8,549 bases of DNA from the NCBI GenBank assembly GCA_003641795.1, contig QNAP01000063.1, positions 1 to 8,549 on the forward strand, given 5' to 3'. The translations under genes and the position numbers were made by a program. The notes under the pieces are model-generated. The model was not told the DNA's origin and did not search any database. It saw only the letters and a program-made list of their open reading frames with translations. Below, one piece after another: positions 1 to 5,786 of the stretch; within the stretch, counting starts at the first letter, position 1; every line of letters begins with the position of its first letter. The stretch comes from Thermotogae bacterium. GTDB taxonomy: Bacteria; Thermotogota; Thermotogae; UBA12178.

Positions 1-285
1 GTAGTGCCCGTTTGTGAGTGCGAGAGAGGGAAAAAGCGAAGCACAACAAGCATTCTGCAATGTGAAATCTTCTATCTCTTTTCCTCGCGTGGGTCGTTTT
101 GTGGATGAGAACGAGGGAAAAAGCGAGTGCTTGCTGTGTGAGCGTGTGGAATTCATCACTTCCTCTTCATGGGATGCCCGTTTGTGAGTGCGAGAGAGGG
201 AAAAAGCGAAGCACAACAAGCTTTCTGCAATGTGAAATCCTCCGCCCTCCCAGAAAGGTCGTGGATATTGTTGGTCGTTACTGAC
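1..285. repeat. Degenerate tandem repeat array with about 85-base half-units (A-B-A), probably continuing upstream
   Basis: Bases 5-69 and 175-239 are the same 65-base segment with one difference seen (a/t at about base 52/222), exactly 170 bases apart. Between them is a diverged unit that shares the 14-base core GAGGGAAAAAGCGA. The core occurs at 26-39, 113-126 and 196-209, spaced 87 and 83 bases, so two related half-units alternate. Read on the minus strand, the A units give an open stretch containing ACCASLFPSLALTNGH and the B unit one containing LAFSLVLIHKTTHA. I remember such peptides from short hypothetical proteins called in Thermotoga genomes, which suggests a dispersed intergenic repeat rather than a gene. 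Similarity fades after about 240, and the left end is cut by the window. Its function is unknown. It has no CRISPR geometry: units are long and diverged and there are no unique spacers. Confidence 0.75.
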
Positions 286-439
286 TTTTGAAACACCCTG
301 TCCATTCAAGATAGAAAAACAGTGTCTCTGAAAGAGTAGTTTCTCAGCACTTTAATAAAAAGGATGAAAAGGATGATTTGTGGTATTGTACCTCATCTTA
401 TTGGAGAAAGGTGTCTTTTTCGAACACACTCGATTGGAC

Positions 440-468
440 TTGACTTTTTAAGATCTATGTGGTATAAA
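440..468 (+). promoter_or_regulatory. Sigma-70-type promoter for the operon
   Basis: The -35 box TTGACT (440-445) and the -10 box TATAAA (463-468) each match the consensus at five of six positions and are separated by an ideal 17 bases. A start near 475 is predicted. This leaves an untranslated leader of roughly 168 bases before the TTG start at 643. It is the best promoter-like match I found upstream of the first gene and would serve all seven downstream genes. It was identified by eye and not measured. Confidence 0.6.
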
Positions 469-563
469 CTCTTCCAAATACTTCACTTTCATTCGTCTTC
501 ACAGCGCTTCCAGCGGATCGAGCCCTCTAAAGCTACACCAAAGCTGCGAGGTTAGCCATCCTT

Positions 564-592
564 TTGTGGGATTCAGAGGGGGACTGGATAAC
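564..592 (+). promoter_or_regulatory. Weaker second promoter candidate
   Basis: TTGTGG (564-569) and GATAAC (587-592) are 17 bases apart and match the consensus at three and four positions. TATATT at 594-599 is another possible -10 box but lacks a -35 partner at the right distance. If used, transcription would begin near 599, and the palindrome at 609-628 would lie just inside the transcript, a usual place for a repressor site. This is clearly weaker than the 440-468 promoter. Confidence 0.25.
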
Positions 593-608
593 ATATATTC
601 TAAATCCA

Positions 609-628
609 TTTACACCACAGGGTGTAAA
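609..628. promoter_or_regulatory. Perfect palindrome, candidate operator or RNA hairpin
   Basis: TTTACACC (609-616) and GGTGTAAA (621-628) are exact reverse complements separated by ACAG. The right arm runs into the Shine-Dalgarno sequence. As DNA it has the size and symmetry of a dimeric repressor site. As RNA it would make an 8-bp stem ending at the ribosome site, and its last three bases (AAA) are the first bases of that site. I cannot assign it to a regulator family. Confidence 0.5.
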
Positions 629-636
629 GGGGGTGA
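626..636 (+). promoter_or_regulatory. Strong ribosome binding site that fixes the TTG start
   Basis: AAAGGGGGTGA differs at one position from the ideal AAAGGAGGTGA and ends 6 bases before TTG at 643. No ATG or GTG in this frame lies close to it, so it is the main reason to accept a TTG start. Its first three bases belong to the right arm of the palindrome. Confidence 0.75.
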
Positions 637-642
637 GCTATA

Positions 643-1770
643 TTGAATCTTCGTTTTCTTAAGGATCCAGTTCCCGACAAGGATTTCAAGGTTCCCTCAG
701 GGTGCGGTGTCGTGGGAATCATGAACCAAAAGCGTAAAACGTTTAGCGGTGAGCTTATCATGAAAAGCATAGCACTGATGCGTGAGAGGGGTAACGGTTT
801 GGGAGGAGGGTTTGCCGCGTACGGTATTTATCCAGAATTTCGGGAATACTACGCTTTCCACATGCTTTATGACGGAGACCATAAAAGAAAGGAAACTGAA
901 GACTTTCTAAAAAAGAGGTTCGAGATTGTGGAAAGCGAGCCTATACCCACCCGAAGAGTGAAAGAAATCGAAGAGAGACATCTGTTGTGGAGATATTTCC
1001 TAACACCGAAAGCAGAGGCTACCATAACCTTCGAAACGGAAGAGGATTTCATCGTGGACACGGTTATGTTCATAAACGCTCACATAAATGGAGCTTTTGT
1101 GATGTCCAGCGGGAAGAATATGGGTATATTCAAGGGCGTTGGTTTTCCCGAAGACATAGGAAGGTTCTATCGTTTGGACGAATATAAGGGCTACATTTGG
1201 CTCGCTCACAACAGATTCCCCACCAATACTGTTGGATGGTGGGGCGGGGCGCATCCCTTTGGCATACTCGATTGGGCTGTGGTCCATAATGGAGAGATTT
1301 CTTCCTACGGGACAAACAGACGCTTTCTTGAAAGTTTTGGTTATCGATGTACTCTGTACACGGACACAGAAGTGGTGGCATACTTGGTCGACCTCTTCAT
1401 GAGAAAACTTGAGTACGATCACCGAACGACGGCAAAGATACTTTCAGCACCGTTGTGGCAAGAGATAGAGAGGATGTCATCGAAGAAAAAGGAGTTGTAC
1501 ACTGCCTTGAGAACGGTTTACGGTGGAGCTCTGCTTAACGGACCCTTTGCCATCATCGTTGCGAACACCGAGATGATGATGGGACTCAACGACAGGGTAA
1601 AGCTGAGGCCCCTTGTAGCCGCTAGGAAAGGAGATTTCCTCTACATAGCGTCTGAAGAATCTGGCATTAGAGTTGTTTGTCCACAACCGGAAGAGGTGTG
1701 GGCACCGAGAGCGGGTGAACCTGTGATCGGTGAATTAGTGAAAGAACCGGAAATCCAAAAGATCTACTGA
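643..1770 (+). CDS. Glutamate synthase glutaminase subunit (class II glutamine amidotransferase)
   Basis: This 375-residue protein corresponds to the N-terminal amidotransferase domain of large-chain glutamate synthase, made as a separate chain. It should hydrolyse glutamine and pass ammonia to the FMN subunit encoded next. The likely nucleophile is Cys21 in SGCGVVGI. Other family motifs are HNRFPTNT (189-196), with the substrate-binding Arg191; HNGEI (215-219), with the oxyanion Asn/Gly; and TDTE (240-243), with Asp241. Class II enzymes use an N-terminal cysteine, and no start codon sits directly before Cys21, so removal of a 20-residue leader is expected. The TTG start is chosen for the ribosome site at 626-636. 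It is first of five close genes, 12 bases before the next. An unrelated class II enzyme such as a GlmS or PurF type is unlikely given the neighbours. Confidence 0.88.
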   Translation: MNLRFLKDPVPDKDFKVPSGCGVVGIMNQKRKTFSGELIMKSIALMRERGNGLGGGFAAYGIYPEFREYYAFHMLYDGDHKRKETEDFLKKRFEIVESEPIPTRRVKEIEERHLLWRYFLTPKAEATITFETEEDFIVDTVMFINAHINGAFVMSSGKNMGIFKGVGFPEDIGRFYRLDEYKGYIWLAHNRFPTNTVGWWGGAHPFGILDWAVVHNGEISSYGTNRRFLESFGYRCTLYTDTEVVAYLVDLFMRKLEYDHRTTAKILSAPLWQEIERMSSKKKELYTALRTVYGGALLNGPFAIIVANTEMMMGLNDRVKLRPLVAARKGDFLYIASEESGIRVVCPQPEEVWAPRAGEPVIGELVKEPEIQKIY

Positions 1771-1782
1771 TGGAGGGAAGTT

Positions 1783-3303
1783 ATGGCCAAGAGAAGACCA
1801 CCGGCAGATTTTGTAGTGGAACGTGACGATTACAAGTGTATCAGATGTTTAGCTTGTGTACGCACTTGTTCTTACGGAGCCAATTTCTATGATGAGCGAG
1901 CGAACAGGGTGTTTACGGAGAACCTAAAGTGTGTCGGTTGCCATTTTTGCGAAGCAATCTGTCCTACAGAAGCGATTCTGGTTCGTCACAATCCGCTGGC
2001 CACCAGAGAAAACGCCCATTGGACATCGGAAGCGGTTACGGACATTATGAAACAGGCCGAAACTGGTGGGGTCCTCCTCACCAGTATGGGAAACGACAAA
2101 CCCCATTTCACATACTTCGATAGGATGGTCTTGAACGCCAGTCAGGTGACCAACCCATCCATCGACCCACTTCGAGAACCCATGGAGATACGCACGTACC
2201 TCGGTAGAAAACCTCTCGCGTTGGAATTGGAAAACATCGAAGGTGGTATCGCTCTCAAAACGAGGATAGCACCGCAGCTGAAGCTTGAAGTACCCATCAT
2301 GTTTTCCGCCATGTCCTACGGCTCTATAAGCCTCAATGCGAGCAAATCCCTTGCACGAGGAGCACAAATGATGGGTACTTACTTCAACACGGGAGAAGGG
2401 GGGCTCCACAAAGATCTCAAGGAATTCGGGGAGAATATGATCGTTCAGTGCGCCTCCGGCAGGTTTGGGGTGAACGTAGACTACCTGAACGCAGGCGCCG
2501 CTGTAGAGATCAAGATCGGTCAAGGCGCGAAGCCGGGTATAGGGGGGCATCTCCCCGGCGAGAAGGTGACGGAACCCATATCTGAGACGAGGATGATTCC
2601 TGTGGGCACTGACGCCATCTCTCCGGCACCTCATCATGACATCTACTCCATAGAGGACCTGCGACAACTCATATACGCCATAAAAGAGGCTACCAGATAT
2701 GAGAAACCGGTGGGAGTCAAGATAGCTGCGGTTCACAACGTAGCTCCCATCGCTTCTGGAATTGTTAGAGCTGGAGCTGATTTCGTGGTGATAGACGGCA
2801 TAAGAGGAGGAACGGGAGCTACCCCCAAGGTGACGCGAGATAACGTGGGCATTCCTATCGAACTCGCTGTCGCGGTGGTAGACCAGCGATTGCGGGACGA
2901 GGGAATACGCCATTTGGCTTCCATTGTGGTTGCTGGAGGAATAAAAAGAAGTTCGGATGTGGTAAAAGCCATCGCACTTGGAGCGGATGCGGTTTATATA
3001 GGGACAGCTGCATTGGTAGCTCTGGGATGTCATCTCTGTCAGAAATGTTACATGGGGAAGTGCAACTGGGGCATCGCGACTCAAGATCCGAAGCTCGTAC
3101 GAAGACTGAATCCCGAAATAGGTGCTAGGAGAGTCGCCAATTTGCTCAGAGCATGGGCGCTCGAGATAAAGGAAATACTCGGTGGAATGGGAATCAATGC
3201 TATCGAGTCATTACGGGGAAACAGAGATGTTCTTCGAGGCGTTGGCCTCCACGAACACGAGCTAGAACTTTTAGGGATAAAACCAGCAGGAGAAGCGTGG
3301 TGA
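1783..3303 (+). CDS. gltB: Archaeal-type glutamate synthase, FMN/Fe-S subunit
   Basis: This 506-residue cytoplasmic subunit would carry out the synthase half-reaction: ammonia plus 2-oxoglutarate is reduced to glutamate on FMN. The N-terminus is a two-cluster ferredoxin domain with Cys19/22/25/29 and Cys50/53/56/60. The rest (about 130-500) is the FMN-binding barrel, with GEGG (204-207), GQGAKPGIGGHLPG (246-259), SPAPHHDIYSIEDL (280-293) and DGIRGGTGATP (338-348). Cys416, Cys422 and Cys427 keep the C-x5-C-x4-C spacing of the 3Fe-4S site of glutamate synthases, with an additional Cys419. From memory, the length matches the roughly 510-residue archaeal type. It lacks the glutaminase and GXGXG domains, both encoded separately here. 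GGAGGG (1772-1777) lies 5 bases before ATG. The next gene starts 4 bases after its stop. Confidence 0.93.
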   Translation: MAKRRPPADFVVERDDYKCIRCLACVRTCSYGANFYDERANRVFTENLKCVGCHFCEAICPTEAILVRHNPLATRENAHWTSEAVTDIMKQAETGGVLLTSMGNDKPHFTYFDRMVLNASQVTNPSIDPLREPMEIRTYLGRKPLALELENIEGGIALKTRIAPQLKLEVPIMFSAMSYGSISLNASKSLARGAQMMGTYFNTGEGGLHKDLKEFGENMIVQCASGRFGVNVDYLNAGAAVEIKIGQGAKPGIGGHLPGEKVTEPISETRMIPVGTDAISPAPHHDIYSIEDLRQLIYAIKEATRYEKPVGVKIAAVHNVAPIASGIVRAGADFVVIDGIRGGTGATPKVTRDNVGIPIELAVAVVDQRLRDEGIRHLASIVVAGGIKRSSDVVKAIALGADAVYIGTAALVALGCHLCQKCYMGKCNWGIATQDPKLVRRLNPEIGARRVANLLRAWALEIKEILGGMGINAIESLRGNRDVLRGVGLHEHELELLGIKPAGEAW

Positions 3304-3307
3304 TGGG

Positions 3308-3763
3308 ATGAAGAAGAAAAAGATTCTCGTAAAGGAGGAGTACTGTATAGGATGCAGGTTGTGTGAGATATACTGTGTGACCGCACACTCCGAATCCAAG
3401 AACCTGATCAAGGTCTTCAGGTATGAGCTTGGCGAGGTCGCACCCACCGTAATCGTGGAAGAAAAAGAATACACCACCTTTGCCGTACAATGCAGACATT
3501 GCGAGAAGGCGTCGTGTGTGCAGGCGTGTATAACCGGAGCGATGCACAGAGACAACGGAACCGGTGCGATTTACGTGGACCAGGAAAAGTGTGTTGGTTG
3601 CTGGATGTGCATAATGGTCTGTCCTTATGGAGTGATCAAACGCGGTGTCAACAAAAAGAAAGTGGCTTCCAAATGTGATCTGTGTGTGGACAGGGAGATG
3701 CCCGCATGTGTTGAAAACTGCCCTAACGAAGCACTGGTGCTCACAGAGGTGGGAGAATCATGA
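3308..3763 (+). CDS. Polyferredoxin-like electron transfer subunit with four [4Fe-4S] motifs
   Basis: This 151-residue protein has sixteen cysteines in four groups: 13/16/19/23, 62/65/70/74, 95/98/101/105 and 123/126/134/138. The spacing resembles the four-cluster HycB/DmsB-type ferredoxin subunits that connect a flavin or metal enzyme to another redox partner. No signal peptide or membrane segment is seen, so it should act in the cytoplasm. Lying between the FMN subunit and the FAD oxidoreductase, it most likely passes electrons from the latter to the former; this is inference. ATG at 3308 is used because an ATG at 3303 meets a stop after two codons. A purine-rich AGGAGA (3288-3293) is rather far upstream, so translational coupling to the previous gene is likely. 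It overlaps the next gene by 4 bases. Confidence 0.9.
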   Translation: MKKKKILVKEEYCIGCRLCEIYCVTAHSESKNLIKVFRYELGEVAPTVIVEEKEYTTFAVQCRHCEKASCVQACITGAMHRDNGTGAIYVDQEKCVGCWMCIMVCPYGVIKRGVNKKKVASKCDLCVDREMPACVENCPNEALVLTEVGES

Positions 3764-5040
3764 GATACGTGATCATTGGCATAGGGCCTGCAGGGATGGC
3801 GGCTGCGGATGCCATCAGAGAGATTGACGAGAAGAGTGAGTTGGTGATGATAACTTCCGAGGAGGTAGCAGGATATTCCAAACCGCTCATCACGTATTTT
3901 CTTGGTGGAAAAGTGGACGAGAAGAGGATGTTCTACAGGTTTCCTTGGTGTTTTGAGGAAAAGAACATCTCCGTGATGACCGGTACCGAAATTGTTCAAG
4001 TTGACCCTAACGAAAAACGTGTGATATCGAAGAGAGGCGAAGAGATACCTTACGACAAACTCCTGATAGCCACAGGTGGTTCTCCCTTCGTTCCGAAAAT
4101 AGAGGGTGTGGAGAAAGAGGGTGTCTTCACGTTCACTCAGTGGAAAGATTCAAAAATGGTAGCCAGTTACATCGTTGAGAACAACGTGGCCAAAGCGGTG
4201 GTTTTGGGAGGAGGTTTGATAGGGCTCAAGACCACTGAAGCTCTTCTCGAACTCGGACTGAAGGTATCCGTTGTAGAACTGGCGGACAGAATTCTCGCCA
4301 CCACTTTTGATAAGAAGGCTTCTCAGATAATGACCAGAGCGCTTCAAAGCAGAGGGTGCGAAGTTTATACAGACGACACCGTCGTGCAGGTGAAAGGGAA
4401 GAGAAAGGTTTCGAAGGTGCTGTTGAAAAGTGGACGAGAGATCAAGACGAAGTTGCTCATTATCGCTGTGGGCGTGAGACCCAACGTGGGCTTCTTAGAA
4501 GGTTCGGGCATCGAAGTGAACCGCGGGGTAATCGTGAATGAACGGATGGAAACGAATGTGGAAAACGTTTTCGCTGCAGGCGATTGCGCCGAATTCCGCG
4601 ATCCCTCGACTGGAGAGAGCACGAACATTGCCATCTGGCCGGTGGCCTTTGCCGAAGGCGAGGTGGCCGGCTACAACATGGCAGGAAGGCCTGTCAAATA
4701 CCAGGGTGGTGTGCCAATGAACTCTGTGGAACTCGCGGGTTTGGCGACGATATCTGTTGGTTTCACCAATGTGGAGGACAACGGTGTGGAAATTTTGAAG
4801 TACTTCAAAGAGGAAGAAAATGTCTACAGAAAGTTGGTGTTGAAAGACGGAAGATTGATCGGAGCAGTCTTTGTGGGAGATATCGATCGTGCAGGTATAT
4901 ACACCGGTTTGATTCTACAAAAAGTGGATGTTTCATCGTTCAAGAACGATCTGTTGAGAGAAGATTTCGGACTCGTTTATCTTCCAAAGGAGTATAGAAA
5001 GAAGCTTATGGAAGGGGAACTGAAGGTATGGTTAGAGTGA
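3760..5040 (+). CDS. FAD-dependent pyridine nucleotide oxidoreductase, probable electron-input subunit
   Basis: This 426-residue flavoprotein has the two-dinucleotide-fold plan of the NADH oxidase/ferredoxin reductase family. GIGPAG (7-12) binds FAD, ATGG (104-107) is the linker motif, GGGLIG (150-155) is the pyridine nucleotide fold and AAGDCAE (272-278) is the second FAD motif. Glu173, at the end of the strand after GGGLIG, suggests a preference for NADH over NADPH (inference). NADH oxidases and CoA-disulfide reductases have a redox cysteine near residue 42; here that segment reads YSKPLI, without cysteine. This favours a ferredoxin-reductase role over oxygen or disulfide reduction. It differs from standard GltD, which carries its own N-terminal Fe-S domain; here that function could be met by the preceding polyferredoxin. 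An automatic call would probably be NADH oxidase. It overlaps its neighbours by 4 and 13 bases. Confidence 0.88.
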   Translation: MRYVIIGIGPAGMAAADAIREIDEKSELVMITSEEVAGYSKPLITYFLGGKVDEKRMFYRFPWCFEEKNISVMTGTEIVQVDPNEKRVISKRGEEIPYDKLLIATGGSPFVPKIEGVEKEGVFTFTQWKDSKMVASYIVENNVAKAVVLGGGLIGLKTTEALLELGLKVSVVELADRILATTFDKKASQIMTRALQSRGCEVYTDDTVVQVKGKRKVSKVLLKSGREIKTKLLIIAVGVRPNVGFLEGSGIEVNRGVIVNERMETNVENVFAAGDCAEFRDPSTGESTNIAIWPVAFAEGEVAGYNMAGRPVKYQGGVPMNSVELAGLATISVGFTNVEDNGVEILKYFKEEENVYRKLVLKDGRLIGAVFVGDIDRAGIYTGLILQKVDVSSFKNDLLREDFGLVYLPKEYRKKLMEGELKVWLE

Positions 5041-5768
5041 ATGCCTCGGGATTGCATTACAAGGAGCTCAATGCCATGGTTAGAGAGCTCTTGGATAGAG
5101 GAGAACGGGAAATAGAGATACACGATGTGTGTGGGCAGAGATACATAGGAGCCGGGTTGAGTGTAAAAGATGCCGTGATCAAAGTCTACGGAACTCCCGG
5201 CAACGATCTCGGCGCTTTCATGAATGGCGGCCAGATCGAGGTCTTTTCCAATGCTCAAGACGGAATTGGGAACACCGCGAACAGCGGTACCATAGTAATC
5301 CACGGCGACTGCGGTGACATAACGGGCCATTCTATGCGCGGCGGAAAGATATACGTCAGAGGAAGCGCAGGATACCGTGTTGGGATACACATGAAATCCT
5401 ACGGGGAGAATTTCCCTATCATGGTGATAGGAGGTTTTGTGAGGGACTTTCTCGCTGAGTACATGGCAGGGGGACTCTTGATAGTCCTTGGCCTTGAAAA
5501 AGACGAAGGCGGAAACATTGTAGGAAACTTCGTGGGCACGGGTATGCATGGTGGAACGTTATACATCAGAGGAAACGTCGAGGAGCATCAATTGGGAAAA
5601 GAGGTGAAGATTCAAAAAGCTGGGCGAAGTGATCTGGAAAGGATCAGACTGTACATCGAGGAATTCTGCAAGTACTTCGGTTTCGATCCTGACGAGATTA
5701 CCTCGGGGGCATTTTTGAAGCTGGAGCCTTACACCCATAGACCTTATGGGAAACTCTATGCGTATTGA
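5028..5768 (+). CDS. Glutamate synthase GXGXG-domain subunit
   Basis: This 246-residue protein matches the C-terminal beta-helix domain of the glutamate synthase large chain. It has successive glycine turns: GTPGNDLGAFMNGG (55-68), DGIGNTANSG (78-87), GDCGDITGHSMRGG (93-106), then YMAGG (145-149) and GTGMHGG (170-176). The domain has no active site of its own; in the fused enzyme it packs between the glutaminase and FMN domains, so this chain is probably a structural part of the same complex. The C-terminus (about 200-246) is a non-repeated tail. ATG at 5028 is preferred: AAGGGG (5012-5017) lies 10 bases upstream and the start overlaps the previous gene by 13 bases. GTG at 5037 is an alternative. 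Related GXGXG proteins serve formylmethanofuran dehydrogenase (FwdC), but the neighbours favour glutamate synthase. Confidence 0.9.
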   Translation: MVRVNASGLHYKELNAMVRELLDRGEREIEIHDVCGQRYIGAGLSVKDAVIKVYGTPGNDLGAFMNGGQIEVFSNAQDGIGNTANSGTIVIHGDCGDITGHSMRGGKIYVRGSAGYRVGIHMKSYGENFPIMVIGGFVRDFLAEYMAGGLLIVLGLEKDEGGNIVGNFVGTGMHGGTLYIRGNVEEHQLGKEVKIQKAGRSDLERIRLYIEEFCKYFGFDPDEITSGAFLKLEPYTHRPYGKLYAY

Positions 5769-5786
5769 AATGAGGGGATCTTTGGA

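Larger units (their letters stand above)
286..642. other. Gene-free region upstream of the glutamate synthase operon
   Basis: No protein-coding gene is supported here. A 63-codon plus-strand frame (364-555) crosses the promoter at 440-468, has few Lys/Glu codons compared with the real genes, and lacks a clear ribosome site, so I treat it as chance. The right part holds the promoter, leader, palindrome and ribosome site listed separately. No tRNA, T-box or recognised riboswitch motif was seen. A short imperfect hairpin (arms 322-333 and 340-350, with internal bulges) is followed by TTTAATAAAA; as a terminator it is weak. Confidence 0.6.

Noticed and set aside
99..284. 61-codon plus-strand frame across the repeat array
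   Set aside because: It consists mostly of repeat units, and its composition is unlike the real genes. It is better explained as repeat sequence read by chance.
1..285. CRISPR array
   Set aside because: Units are about 85 bases and diverged, with no short exact repeats around unique spacers and no cas gene in view.
322..360. Hairpin followed by TTTAATAAAA as a terminator
   Set aside because: The stem is AT-rich and interrupted by bulges, and the T-run is only three bases. There is no upstream gene on the plus strand in the window to terminate.
503..540. T-arm-like GGATCGAGCC as part of a tRNA
   Set aside because: No acceptor stem, D-arm or anticodon arm can be built around it.
364..555. 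63-codon plus-strand frame before the operon
   Set aside because: It covers the promoter at 440-468, has no family motif, little Lys/Glu and no convincing ribosome site.
566..646. 26-codon GTG frame ending over the TTG start, as a possible leader peptide
   Set aside because: No ribosome site precedes the GTG and it has no Trp codons, so attenuation is unsupported.
1924..3084. Long 386-codon minus-strand frame inside the FMN subunit gene
   Set aside because: It is antisense to a gene with clear cofactor motifs, has no recognisable domain, and its Ser/His/Arg-rich composition is typical of a shadow frame.
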